Assembly: GCA_903923135.1 (NCBI GenBank)
Contig: CAIXWN010000003.1
Coordinates: forward strand, 30,755-94,754
Source: an uncultured Caulobacteraceae bacterium
Lineage (GTDB): Bacteria > Pseudomonadota > Alphaproteobacteria > Caulobacterales > Caulobacteraceae
DNA: 64,000 nt
Direction: 5' to 3'
Positions 1 through 8,375 of this stretch are shown piece after piece. The notes under the pieces were generated by a model that was not told the origin of the DNA, ran no database searches, and saw nothing but the letters and a program-made list of their open reading frames with translations. Within the stretch, counting starts at the first letter, position 1; each line of letters starts with the position of its first letter. The position numbers were made by a program, and so were the translations under genes.

Positions 1-2
1 GC

Positions 3-1031
3 TGGACGGCGACCGGCCTGCCGATCGAGATGGTCGGCCGCTCGGACAGCTCGGGCACCACCTCGATCTTCTACCGCGCCCTGGCGGCCCAGTGCTCCGG
101 GACCTATACCGAAGGCGGTCACAGCATCACCTACGCCAACGCCTACGGGACGGCCGGCGGCAAGACCCTGCCGACCGGCCTGGTTGGCAACACCTACTCT
201 TCCAGCAATCCGAACAACGGCCCCACGGCGGTCGCCGCCGTCCTGGGCAAGTACACCGTGGCCAAGGGCAGCGGCGCCGTCGCCAAGTACCTGAGCTTCC
301 CGGTCCAGAGCGTCGACGCCACCCACCTGACGTCCTATCCGCCGGCGGGCTCGACCTATACCCAGGGCCGTCTCGGCTACCTCGGCCCCGACTTCGTTCT
401 TCCGCACGTGACGGTGACCACCGCCAACACCTACGGCCTGAACATCGTCGATATCAAGGTCGGTACGACGCTGATCGAGCCCACCCCGGGTAACGCCCTG
501 AAGGCCTTCTCCGCCGCGGTCACCCTGCCGCCGCAATCCACCTCCATCGGCGCCTACACCACCACGGTGGCGTCGATCGCCCCGGCCTCCCACGGCAACC
601 GCAACGCGCCGCAGGACTGGGTCGAGCCGATCTCCACCACCGAGGTGCTCAGCGACGGGTTCTCGGGTGCGACCCCGCTGGCCAACCCCACGGCCGCCGG
701 CGCCTATCCCTTCGTCGGCACCACCGACGGCTTCGTCTACACGTGCTACTCTGACGCGACTGTGGCGGCCCAGGTGAAGGCGTTCTTCAACTACTACCTG
801 ACCAACAAAACCATCAACACGAGCAACACCGGCCTGATCGCCGAAGCCGGTTTCGGCCCCCTGCCGAGCGCCTGGACCAAGGCGATCAACCAGACCTTCT
901 TCACCCCGACCACGAAGGGGACGGCGCCGGTCCTGGCGACCGACGCCCTGAACCTGAACATCCTGCAGGCCGGATCCGGCCCGGTCTCCGGGACGGGTTC
1001 CCAGTGCAAGGCGATCACCCCGGGCGCCTGA
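3..1031 (+). CDS. PstS-like phosphate-binding protein, N-terminus outside window
   Basis: The frame is open to the left edge, so only the C-terminal 342 residues are seen. The GRSDSSGTT motif near the start is the phosphate-binding loop of PstS-type periplasmic proteins (RSDGSGTS in typical members). The tail, with an FFNYYL segment and a GFGPLP segment, fits the last lobe of the same fold. No pst transporter genes are visible. Instead the gene sits beside a prepilin peptidase and a type II secretion operon, so it could be a phosphate scavenger or a secreted substrate; that link is inference. A strong terminator follows. The family call is fairly secure; location and role are not. Confidence 0.75.
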   Translation, partial: WTATGLPIEMVGRSDSSGTTSIFYRALAAQCSGTYTEGGHSITYANAYGTAGGKTLPTGLVGNTYSSSNPNNGPTAVAAVLGKYTVAKGSGAVAKYLSFPVQSVDATHLTSYPPAGSTYTQGRLGYLGPDFVLPHVTVTTANTYGLNIVDIKVGTTLIEPTPGNALKAFSAAVTLPPQSTSIGAYTTTVASIAPASHGNRNAPQDWVEPISTTEVLSDGFSGATPLANPTAAGAYPFVGTTDGFVYTCYSDATVAAQVKAFFNYYLTNKTINTSNTGLIAEAGFGPLPSAWTKAINQTFFTPTTKGTAPVLATDALNLNILQAGSGPVSGTGSQCKAITPGA

Positions 1032-1062
1032 TCGGCATCCGACGGTTCTCGCAGACCTGAAG

Positions 1063-1096
1063 GACGGCCCCGGCGCAAGCCGGGGCCGTTTTCTTT
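1063..1096 (+). terminator. Rho-independent terminator after the PstS-like gene
   Basis: A GC-rich perfect stem (ACGGCCCCGGC, loop GCAA-like, GCCGGGGCCGT) is followed directly by TTTCTTT. It lies 32 bases after the stop codon of the PstS-like gene and ends just before the prepilin peptidase start, so it separates the two transcripts. Confidence 0.85.
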
Positions 1097-1107
1097 GGCG
1101 AGGCCGG

Positions 1108-1809
1108 GTGCGCATTCGCTCACGGTGCTATGGTCCCGGGTTGACGGGTTCAAGGTCAGCCGTTCGGGAGCCGCGCCTGAAAGTTATCCTGCCCACCCTG
1201 CTGGCCATCGCCGCCGCCGTTCCCGGGGGGTTTGCGGCGTCTGCCATCGCCCGCGCCTACGCTCCCGCTGTCTGGTCGGACCTGCGCATCTGGGTTCCGG
1301 CGGCCGTCTTGGCCGCTTTCGTCTGGGCGGGCCTGGTGGCGGCGCCCTGGCCGGTCCTGGCCGCCAGCCTGGCGCTGGGCTTGACCCTCGTCTGTCTAGC
1401 GGTCGTGGATGTCAGCTGCTTCCGACTACCCGACGCCCTGACCCTGCCCCTGGTCGTCGGCGGGCTTGCGATGGCGGTCGTCCTGCCGGGCGCGCCCCTC
1501 GGCGACCACCTCGTCGGCGCCGGCCTCGGCTGGGGCGCCCTGACCGTCCTGGCCTGGGGCTACCGGCGCTGGCGCGGGGTCGCCGGCATCGGCCAGGGCG
1601 ACGCCAAGCTTCTGGGGGCGGCCGGCGCCTGGCTGGGCTGGGCGGCCCTGCCGTCGGTGCTGCTGCTGGCCTGTCTGGCCGCCTTCCTCTGGGTGGGTCT
1701 GGTCGCCCTGCGCCGGGGCCGCGCCGCCGCCGCCGGGCGGATCGCCTTCGGCGCGCCGCTGTGCCTGGCGTTCTGGGTGGTCTGGCTGCACGGGTCGCTG
1801 GCCATCTGA
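1108..1809 (+). CDS. Prepilin peptidase (A24 family, GspO/PilD-like)
   Basis: This is an integral-membrane aspartic protease that cleaves the leader of type II secretion pseudopilins at the cytoplasmic face. Two catalytic aspartates are visible: one in VVDVSCFRLPD and one in GQGDAK (the GxGDxK motif). There are about six hydrophobic segments. The cysteine-bearing N-methyltransferase domain of full-length PilD is absent, so this is the short form. The GTG at 1108 gives 233 residues, but the first ~25 are not membrane-like and a later start (TTG at 1141) is possible. It is convergent with gspK, 9 bases away, and presumably processes GspG, H, I, J and K. Confidence 0.85.
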   Translation: MRIRSRCYGPGLTGSRSAVREPRLKVILPTLLAIAAAVPGGFAASAIARAYAPAVWSDLRIWVPAAVLAAFVWAGLVAAPWPVLAASLALGLTLVCLAVVDVSCFRLPDALTLPLVVGGLAMAVVLPGAPLGDHLVGAGLGWGALTVLAWGYRRWRGVAGIGQGDAKLLGAAGAWLGWAALPSVLLLACLAAFLWVGLVALRRGRAAAAGRIAFGAPLCLAFWVVWLHGSLAI

Positions 1810-1818
1810 CGCCTGCGG

Positions 1819-2712
1819 CTACTCCAGGTAGCGCACCCAGTAGGGCCGGGCCCTGTCGCCGGTCATCTCGATGATTTCGGTCCTGTGGGTCCGCGCGCCG
1901 TCGCGGTCTCTGGCGACGACCCGGATGGTCAGGGTGCGGCCGATGAAATGATCGTCCGGGGCGAGATCCTGGTCGAGGGAGCCAGCGGCCGCAGGTGTAT
2001 CCGCCGCCAGGGCTTCGGGGTCCTGCACAACATCGGCGCTCATCGTCGCCCTGGCCAGCAGGCTGGCGTGTTCGGGAATGAAGGGGCCGCTCTCCTCGAA
2101 AAACACCGTCACCGCGGGGGCGATGCGGGCGAAGGTGGCCGGGTCCAAGTCCTTCAGGCCGCCGAGCTCCCCCACGGTGCGAAAGGGACCGTGGCGCACG
2201 GGTGGGCCGGGCGGCGGGGCGAGAAGCGACCTTGTGGCGTCCGGCGCCGTGGTGTCCTCGGTCTGCCAGTCGCGGAACTCGCCGACCAGGGCGTCCAGCC
2301 GCTCGCCGGTCGCCCCCGCTCCGGCGAACAGGGCCCGGGCCTGGCCGTCGTTGAGCGACCCCAGCGGCGCCTTGCCCCGCTCGTCCTCCACGGTGATGGT
2401 CAGATCGACCCCGTCGAACTGCAGCCGCCGCGGCCGTCCGTCGATCGACCAGCGCGCGCCGCGGTCGTCGGCGGCCAGGCCATGAACGGCCAGGGCGAGC
2501 CCCGCTTCGGCGGCGGCCGCCAGCCGGGCCTGCTGCATCCGTCCGGCGACCAGGGCCACGGCCCCCTGGTTTGCCGCCAGCACCTGGAACGCCAGATAGG
2601 CGAAGGCGGCCACCGCCGTCACCGCCGCCAGCAGCGCGTAGCCGTCATCCCTGCCGGCGGCCGGAGGGTTCGCCCCCGCTGGCAAGCCGCCGCCACGGCG
2701 TTCCACGATCAT
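1819..2712 (-). CDS. gspK: Type II secretion minor pseudopilin GspK
   Basis: GspK caps the pseudopilus tip together with GspI and GspJ. At 297 residues it is by far the largest pseudopilin here, as expected. After a ~22-residue basic leader comes G-YALLAAVTAVAAFAYLAF, a prepilin-type cleavage site and hydrophobic helix. Position +5 is Ala, not Glu, the usual hallmark that separates GspK from the other pseudopilins. The SLNDGQARALFAG segment matches the helical GspK-specific domain. It is the last gene of the minus-strand gsp operon, starting 6 bases after the gspD stop. Confidence 0.88.
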   Translation of the reverse strand: MIVERRGGGLPAGANPPAAGRDDGYALLAAVTAVAAFAYLAFQVLAANQGAVALVAGRMQQARLAAAAEAGLALAVHGLAADDRGARWSIDGRPRRLQFDGVDLTITVEDERGKAPLGSLNDGQARALFAGAGATGERLDALVGEFRDWQTEDTTAPDATRSLLAPPPGPPVRHGPFRTVGELGGLKDLDPATFARIAPAVTVFFEESGPFIPEHASLLARATMSADVVQDPEALAADTPAAAGSLDQDLAPDDHFIGRTLTIRVVARDRDGARTHRTEIIEMTGDRARPYWVRYLE

Positions 2713-2718
2713 CCGCGC

Positions 2719-4794
2719 CTAGGGCCCGTGACGCGAGGGCGGCGGCGCGCCCAGATGGATCTTCTCGCGCAGTTCCTCGGTCACCGCGCGGGCGTCCACG
2801 GGCGTGCGCACCACCCTGGGTGTCAGCAGCACCACAAGCTCGGTCCGGACCAGGGCGCCGGTGGTGTCGCCGAAGGCGTGGCCGAGGATAGGGATGCGGC
2901 CCAGCAGCGGAATGGTCGATCGTCCCTTGGTCACCTGGTTCTTGATCAGGCCTCCGAGGGCCACCGTCTCGCCGTCCTGCACAGCCACCGAGGTGGAGAT
3001 CTTGCGCTGCTCGATCGTCGGCGAGCTGATCGACGAACTGGTCGTCCCCAGCACGTCGCTGACCTCCTGGGCGATGTCGAGCAGGACCAGGCCGCCGCTG
3101 TTCACCCGCGGCGTCACCTTCAGGATGATGCCGGTGTCGCGGTACTCGATGGCGTTGACGATCGGCGCGCCGCTGGAGATGGTGCTCACCGCCGAACCGG
3201 TCGAGATCGGCACCTGGTCGCCCACCTCTATGGTGGCGGTGTGGTTGTTGAGCACCATCAGCTTGGGCGCCGACAGCACCGTCACATCCGTCACCTTGGC
3301 CAGGGCGTTGAGCGTCGCGCTGAAGCCGTTGCCCTGGTAGAGGAACGACAGGCCGGGAAAGGTCTGCAGCGGCCCCGGATTGACGGTGGTGACCGCCCCG
3401 GTCGTCGGGTTGGTGATCGCCGTCTGCGCGCCCTGGCTGAACGCGCCGCCCAGGCGGCCGGTCTGGAACGCCCACTGGATCCCGTAACGCAGGTCGTGGT
3501 TGAGGGTCACCTCGCTGATCGACGCCTCGATCATCACCTGCAGAGGCGGCACGTCCAGCTTGCCCAGGGCGTCGCTGATCAGGGCGTAGTCGCGGGGCGT
3601 GGAAAACACCACGATGGCGTTGTTGGTCTCGTCGGCGGTGATCGTCGTGGCCGGGCCGCCCTGGCCGTTCGACCCCGGCTCGGCCTCGTTTCGCGACAGG
3701 CCTACACCGGTCCGTGGCTGCGGCCCGGCCATCAGCCCGCCGGGCTGCCGGGGCGGCAGGGTCACCGGGCTGGGGGCGCTGTGGTCGCTCAGGCTGGTGG
3801 CGTCGGTGTCGGTTCCTGTGGCGCCGGTTCCGGCGTTGCCGAACGCCGAATTGAGCACCTTGGCCAGATCTGACGCCCGGCCGTTCTGCACGTGATAGAC
3901 GAACACGCGCCGTTGCGCGCCCTCGCCCTCGCGGTCGAGAATCTCGACGAACCGCCGGGTGTCGTCCAGATATTGCGGCTGGGCGGTGATGGCCAGGATG
4001 CCGTTGAGCCGGTCCATGGCGATCAATCGCACAAGTCCCGCCGACGGCGAGCCAGGGGCGTTAAGCAGCTTTTCCAGCTCCGGCGCGATCAGCCGCGCGT
4101 CTGTCCGCTGCGGCACGAAGAGGGCGAAGGACATGCCCCGCAGCCAGTCCACGTCGAACTGCGCCACGAGTTCGCGCAGGGCCCGGCGCTGGGTGCTGTT
4201 TCCCGAAACGATCAGCACATTGCGCGCCGGGTCCTGAACGGAGATCGCTCCGGGCACCAGCGGATCGAGAAGCTTGCGCATCTCCTCGGCGTTGACGAAC
4301 TTCAGTGGCAGGGTTTCGTTGCCGTAGCCGATGTCGTCAGGACCCACCGCCGGCGCCTCGCCGCGGGCCGTGGCGGCCGGCAGGATGGCGAAGCCGCCGC
4401 CCCGCCGCGCCAGAACCAGATTGGCCCCTGTCAGGGCCTGTTCGAACACGCCCAGCACGTCGGCGCGGCGGATTGGACGGGCGGTCTGGACCGTGACCGG
4501 GGTGTGCAGCGCCGGATCGATGGTGAACGGGGCCTGCAGCGTGTCGCCCAGCACCGCCCTGGCGACGGCCTGAACATCCACGCCGGGAAAGTTCAGGCTG
4601 ATGTCCCCGCCGGGCAGGACCTGCACCGGTCCGGGCGGCGAGGGCCGCGTCGGCGGGGTCCCGCGCAGGATTGTCGTGCGCACCTGACGGCTTTCCAGCG
4701 GCGGGGCGGCGTCGCCGGACGGCTGGGCCGGGGCGGTTCCTGCGGCCAGGATCAGCAGAAAGCCGGCGACGGTCGGAGCGATGGGGCGTGTCAC
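2719..4794 (-). CDS. gspD: Type II secretion secretin GspD
   Basis: Outer-membrane secretin that forms the exit channel of the type II system. The 691-residue protein begins with a signal peptide ending near ATAPAQ (about residue 23), followed by N0-N3 domains (for example LPLKFVNAEEMRKLLDPLVPGA near 170) and the C-terminal secretin barrel. The signature PLLGRIPILGHAFG and the terminal strand ELVVLLTPRVV are clear. The start is GTG at 4794, overlapping the gspC stop as GTGA, and is supported by the signal peptide. A Gly/Pro/Asn-rich linker with a G-P-A-T region lies near residues 335-385. No pilotin-binding S-domain is obvious. Confidence 0.95.
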   Translation of the reverse strand: MTRPIAPTVAGFLLILAAGTAPAQPSGDAAPPLESRQVRTTILRGTPPTRPSPPGPVQVLPGGDISLNFPGVDVQAVARAVLGDTLQAPFTIDPALHTPVTVQTARPIRRADVLGVFEQALTGANLVLARRGGGFAILPAATARGEAPAVGPDDIGYGNETLPLKFVNAEEMRKLLDPLVPGAISVQDPARNVLIVSGNSTQRRALRELVAQFDVDWLRGMSFALFVPQRTDARLIAPELEKLLNAPGSPSAGLVRLIAMDRLNGILAITAQPQYLDDTRRFVEILDREGEGAQRRVFVYHVQNGRASDLAKVLNSAFGNAGTGATGTDTDATSLSDHSAPSPVTLPPRQPGGLMAGPQPRTGVGLSRNEAEPGSNGQGGPATTITADETNNAIVVFSTPRDYALISDALGKLDVPPLQVMIEASISEVTLNHDLRYGIQWAFQTGRLGGAFSQGAQTAITNPTTGAVTTVNPGPLQTFPGLSFLYQGNGFSATLNALAKVTDVTVLSAPKLMVLNNHTATIEVGDQVPISTGSAVSTISSGAPIVNAIEYRDTGIILKVTPRVNSGGLVLLDIAQEVSDVLGTTSSSISSPTIEQRKISTSVAVQDGETVALGGLIKNQVTKGRSTIPLLGRIPILGHAFGDTTGALVRTELVVLLTPRVVRTPVDARAVTEELREKIHLGAPPPSRHGP

Positions 4795-5399
4795 TGGTCG
4801 TCGCCCTTGGTCGCCGCCGCATCGGCGGCGGCGATCGCCAGGGCTGGCGCCCCGATGACCAGAGCCCGCCGCATGCCGTTTCGCTCGAAGGTCAGCTTCA
4901 GGCGGTCGATGCCCACCAGCCGCCAGCCTTCCAGGTCGTCACCCGGCTTCAGGCTCTTCACCGTTCCGCCCGGAGCCGAGACGACCGCCGTGGCGACCCG
5001 GCGGCCGGTCACGGCTCCGAGAGCGGCATAGCCCGCCAGGGTGCCCCCGCCGGTGTCTTTGGCGCCGTCGGCGGCCCCGGGGTGGCGGTCGGGTGCGAAC
5101 AGGGGCGAGGTAAGGATGGCGGCGTACTCCGGAACGGGGGCAATGGTGACCGGACGGGTCCGGCGGGCGGCCAGCCCCAAGGCGGCGTCCTGTGGCGGGC
5201 TTCCCGCCGGCAGAACGATCTGCAGGCCGAGGATCAGCACCAGCGCCCCGCAGGCGATGAGGGGCGCGACACGATCGTCAAGGACGACCCTTGACCGGCC
5301 GCCAGGCGGCGGAGAGCTCGAGCCGGACGTCGAGGGGCGCAAGGCGTCCCGCGGCGAGCGATCGGTCCGCCGTGACGGCGAAATAGTCGACAACGACAT
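4791..5399 (-). CDS. gspC: Type II secretion inner-membrane protein GspC/GspN-like
   Basis: GspC links the inner-membrane platform to the secretin. A single membrane helix (LIACGALVLILGLQIVL) is followed by a periplasmic HR-like domain with YAAILTSPLFAPDR and GTVKSLKPGDDLEGWRLVGI, typical of the GspC homology region. No C-terminal PDZ domain is present, so this is the short form. The start is unclear: no ATG, GTG or TTG lies near the gspM stop, so translation must begin inside gspM, at TTG 5342 (65-base overlap) or ATG 5399 (122-base overlap, used here). It precedes gspD with a GTGA overlap. Confidence 0.8.
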   Translation of the reverse strand: MSLSTISPSRRTDRSPRDALRPSTSGSSSPPPGGRSRVVLDDRVAPLIACGALVLILGLQIVLPAGSPPQDAALGLAARRTRPVTIAPVPEYAAILTSPLFAPDRHPGAADGAKDTGGGTLAGYAALGAVTGRRVATAVVSAPGGTVKSLKPGDDLEGWRLVGIDRLKLTFERNGMRRALVIGAPALAIAAADAAATKGDDQ

Positions 5400-5838
5400 A
5401 GGCGTCCTCGCTTTGGAGACGTTTGATCGTCTCATACAGCTGTGAGAGCGTGAGTGTGAGGTCGGCGCGCAGTTTCACCGCCCCGGCCGGCGCTTCGGCC
5501 TGCAGATCCTCCACCCCGGTGATGGCGAAACCGCCCTCCGTGGCCAGGCGTTGCAGCCGCTCCTTCAGCGCTTCGGCCGCCAGGGCCTGGCTGGGCGCGC
5601 TCAGGGCGAAGCGTGGGGCGTTGCGGCGCTGCGCCTCGGCGGCCGCCCGCAGGGCCGGCAGGGAGCTGATCAGCCGTTGGTTGCGCTGATACGCCGCCTG
5701 CAGGTCCCGCCGCTCCTGGGCGCGGTCGAGAAATCCGCCGGCCAGTGGCCCGATCAGGACCAGCCAGACGACGCCGATGGCCAGGACCAGCAGTCCGAGG
5801 GCGACCAGTCGCCGTTCCCGAGGCGTGAGGGGCTTCAT
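5278..5838 (-). CDS. gspM: Type II secretion protein GspM
   Basis: GspM is a bitopic inner-membrane platform protein that partners GspL. The 186-residue product has a short cytoplasmic N-terminus (MKPLTPRERR), one membrane helix at about residues 11-30, a coiled-coil-prone stretch (RAQERRDLQAAYQRNQRLI) and a periplasmic ferredoxin-like domain. This matches the usual architecture and size. The ATG overlaps the gspL stop by four bases, which fixes the start. Its 3' end overlaps the 5' part of gspC. Confidence 0.85.
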   Translation of the reverse strand: MKPLTPRERRLVALGLLVLAIGVVWLVLIGPLAGGFLDRAQERRDLQAAYQRNQRLISSLPALRAAAEAQRRNAPRFALSAPSQALAAEALKERLQRLATEGGFAITGVEDLQAEAPAGAVKLRADLTLTLSQLYETIKRLQSEDAYVVVDYFAVTADRSLAAGRLAPLDVRLELSAAWRPVKGRP

Positions 5839-6887
5839 GGCCGCTGTCCCGGGCGGGCGTCGGCGGTAAGATCGAAGGGCCGTATGGCCGCCGTGGCCGA
5901 ACAGGTCTCGGCGGCCAGCAGGCGCGCGTTGGTGAAAGACCCCGAGCCACGCACCGCCGCGGCCATGTCGATGTCCTGGCGACGGAAGCCGACCAGCCGC
6001 AGCGTCTGGCCGTTCCACTCCATGTGCTGCACCCACGCGCCCGGCGGCGTGGCCTGGGTGAGGGTGTTGAGCAGGCGCAGGGGATCGCCGCGGACGCCCC
6101 GGGCGATCAGATCCCGCCTCAGGGCGTCCTCGCCCTCGACGCGTCGGCGAAGGCGCCGCACCGCCTCGACCGCAGGCTGCTGGGCGTCCACCGAGGCCTG
6201 CAGGCGGGAGACGTCGAGCATGTCGCGGCCGACCAGAACCCCCAGATTGACCAGGATCAGGGCGACCGCCGCCGCCCAGGCATAGAGTCGGCCGCGGCTG
6301 CCTGCGACCGCGCCGGAGGCGGCGAGGGCCTGCGGCAGGAAGTCGAAACACGGAGCCCCGCCGCTGTCCGGGCGCAGGGACATGGCTGACGGCGCCACGC
6401 CGTCAGCCCGGGCCTGGGTCAGCACAAGGGCCGCATCCGCCCGCGGCAGGATACCCAGCATCACGCCCTGGCGTCCGTCGCCGCCGTCCCGGTCGATCAC
6501 CTGCAGGTCGAAATGGATCAGCTCCGGCGCAAGCGGCGACAGGCGGTCGATGTCGAGACTCAGCATCCGCCGCACGTCCGCCGCGGGCATGGGCGGAACG
6601 CGAATCTCGCGCACCAGCACCAGGTCCGGTGGCAGCATCAGGCCGACCCGGACGCCGGGGTCGCGCGGCGTCGGCGCGCCCTCGAGCGGCACGCCGTCCT
6701 TCCACACCCGCCAGCCGCCGGCCGGTCTCGGCTCGATCCAGGTCCGCGGCCGCGACGACAGCCGCGCGCGCCAGCCGGCCGGGAGCATCGCCGACAGCTC
6801 GTCGACCCACCAGCCCAGCCCCTGCCGCGCCAGGGCGGCCAGGGACGCCATGTCCATCTCGGAATTGAGCAGTTCCTGCAGGGTCAT
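5835..6887 (-). CDS. gspL: Type II secretion protein GspL (PilN-like C-terminus)
   Basis: GspL connects the GspE ATPase to the platform. The 350-residue protein has a cytoplasmic half with sequence reminiscent of the actin-like GspL/PilM domain (VLVREIRVPPMPAADVRRML), one membrane helix near residues 208-226, a coiled-coil stretch rich in Arg and Glu, and a PilN-like periplasmic domain (LLNTLTQATPPGAWVQHMEW). The start was set at the ATG overlapping the gspJ stop (ATGA); a longer frame upstream has no support. The cytoplasmic domain is shorter than in Gamma-proteobacterial GspL. Confidence 0.82.
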   Translation of the reverse strand: MTLQELLNSEMDMASLAALARQGLGWWVDELSAMLPAGWRARLSSRPRTWIEPRPAGGWRVWKDGVPLEGAPTPRDPGVRVGLMLPPDLVLVREIRVPPMPAADVRRMLSLDIDRLSPLAPELIHFDLQVIDRDGGDGRQGVMLGILPRADAALVLTQARADGVAPSAMSLRPDSGGAPCFDFLPQALAASGAVAGSRGRLYAWAAAVALILVNLGVLVGRDMLDVSRLQASVDAQQPAVEAVRRLRRRVEGEDALRRDLIARGVRGDPLRLLNTLTQATPPGAWVQHMEWNGQTLRLVGFRRQDIDMAAAVRGSGSFTNARLLAAETCSATAAIRPFDLTADARPGQRP

Positions 6888-7543
6888 GCGCGGCCCTTGC
6901 AGCGATGGCTGATGGTGTTGAGCAGACAGGCCGAGTCGATGGTCGCCGCCGGCCGGACGATGAGGTCGGGCCACTGGCGAGCATCGCCGGGCTCGAAGGT
7001 CAGCCGCACGCGGATCGCTTCGGGCAGACTGGTCCTGTCCCGCCAGACGCTCTGCCAGCGGCGGCCGGCCACCCCGGATCCAAAGTAGCCGACATCCAGC
7101 CCTCGCACGCCGCTCAACAGCACCTGCCGGTCGCCGACCGCGCGGTCGGCGGGCTCCGCATCGCTGGTGGAGGTCAGCACCAGTTCACCGGCGGTGTCCA
7201 GGCCGAGGGTGTAGCGGCGCAGGGGCGCCGGCCGGCGTGAAGCCGGAGGGTCAGCCAGGAACACCACGCCCTGGTCGGTTCCCCGAAAATCGATATAGGG
7301 CGGGTTCTCGTCGTAGAGCGTCTGGGGAAAGGTCTGCTCGAGCCGGTCGCGCAGGGTGGTCTGGGCGGCGTCCAGGGTCTCCCCCACAGCCTCTCGACTG
7401 TCCATGTGCTCCCAGACCCGGCGACCGGTGGTGACGCCGGCCATCAGCATCAGTCCGATCATGCTGACCACCACCAGGCTGGCCAGGGCCTCCACCAGGG
7501 CGAAGCCGCCCTCAAGGTCGCGGTGACGAAGGGCGTTGGTCAT
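6884..7543 (-). CDS. gspJ: Type II secretion minor pseudopilin GspJ
   Basis: A 219-residue minor pseudopilin of the GspI-J-K tip complex. The leader ends at G-FALVEALASLVVVSM, a canonical cleavage site with Phe at +1 and Glu at +5, at about residues 14-18. The C-terminal body contains the RVRLTF segment characteristic of GspJ. The ATG overlaps the gspI stop by four bases and its own stop overlaps the gspL start in the same way, so the genes are translationally coupled. Confidence 0.87.
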   Translation of the reverse strand: MTNALRHRDLEGGFALVEALASLVVVSMIGLMLMAGVTTGRRVWEHMDSREAVGETLDAAQTTLRDRLEQTFPQTLYDENPPYIDFRGTDQGVVFLADPPASRRPAPLRRYTLGLDTAGELVLTSTSDAEPADRAVGDRQVLLSGVRGLDVGYFGSGVAGRRWQSVWRDRTSLPEAIRVRLTFEPGDARQWPDLIVRPAATIDSACLLNTISHRCKGRA

Positions 7544-7938
7544 CCGGCGGGCGGACCCAGCCGCAGGGTCTCGAGCCTGGCCACGTCGGCGCCGCCCGCC
7601 CGGGGCTGCACGGCGACCGACACCCGCCACAGGGCGCCCACCGCGCGGGCCTCGACCCCGTCGGCGTAGGGAGACACCCGCACGCGCCAGATGAGGTCGC
7701 CCGACAGTCCGGCGGTCTCGCCGGATTGCAGGGGAATTTCCGCGCCCACGGCCGCCATCTCCGATTGTGCGACCAGCAGGCCGGCTCGGCGGACTTCGGC
7801 GGCGCGGGTGCGCGCGGCGCTGTCGGCGATCACCTGGAAAGTGCCCCCCAGGGCCATGGCGACGATCGCCGCGGCGATGATCGACTCGACGAACACCGAG
7901 CCGGCGTCGTCGGACCTGCTCTCGGTGGCCGCGCCCAT
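7540..7938 (-). CDS. gspI: Type II secretion minor pseudopilin GspI
   Basis: A small (132-residue) minor pseudopilin that nucleates the pseudopilus tip. The prepilin site is G-SVFVESIIAAAIVAMALGG, with Glu at +5, after a short charged leader. The size and the VAQSEMAAV segment fit GspI. The chosen ATG (7938) shares a base with the gspH stop, giving TGATG-like coupling; in-frame starts upstream would run deep into gspH and were rejected. Confidence 0.86.
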   Translation of the reverse strand: MGAATESRSDDAGSVFVESIIAAAIVAMALGGTFQVIADSAARTRAAEVRRAGLLVAQSEMAAVGAEIPLQSGETAGLSGDLIWRVRVSPYADGVEARAVGALWRVSVAVQPRAGGADVARLETLRLGPPAG

Positions 7939-8375
7939 CAGCCCGGCCCGACGGCCACGGCGCCCGCCGGCGCGCTGACAATGACGGCGATCGCCCGTCT
8001 CCCGCCACTCACCCACACAAGACCGCCGGAGGACGAGCCATCGCCGAAGAAGGCGATCCGGCCGGTGCTGGTCGAGAGGGTCACGCCCGGCGGCGCGGGC
8101 ACGGGTATGCCGCCCGGCTCGCCATAGGCGCGGCCGTCGGCGGCGACGGTGAAGATCACCGGTGCGTCGTGGCGAAGCGCCTCCGCGCGCGACTGGCGCA
8201 ACCGCGCCGCCACCGCCGAGACGGTCTGCCGCTGGGCCAGGGTCAGCAGGCCCTGTTGCATCCTGGGAAAGCCGATCATCGCCACCAGGGCGGTGATCGC
8301 CACCACCGCCAGGGCCTCGACAAGCGTTGTTCCGGCCTGGGCTGACGGCGCGGCGTCGTCACCAGTTGCCGACAT
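7938..8375 (-). CDS. gspH: Type II secretion minor pseudopilin GspH
   Basis: A 145-residue minor pseudopilin. The leader ends AQAG, followed by TTLVEALAVVAITALVAMIGFP (cleavage after Gly, Glu at +5). The QSRAEALRHDAPV segment is the usual GspH/FimT feature after the first helix. The ATG at 8375 lies inside the last 17 bases of gspG; a longer start at 8441 would deepen the overlap and lengthen the leader beyond the normal range, so it was not used. Confidence 0.85.
   Translation of the reverse strand: MSATGDDAAPSAQAGTTLVEALAVVAITALVAMIGFPRMQQGLLTLAQRQTVSAVAARLRQSRAEALRHDAPVIFTVAADGRAYGEPGGIPVPAPPGVTLSTSTGRIAFFGDGSSSGGLVWVSGGRRAIAVIVSAPAGAVAVGPG

Noticed and set aside
1885..3873. Long open frame (over 600 codons) opposite gspK and gspD
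   Set aside because: It is antisense to two well-identified genes, has low-complexity Arg/Gly/His-rich translation and no family motifs. GC-rich codon bias in the real genes explains it.
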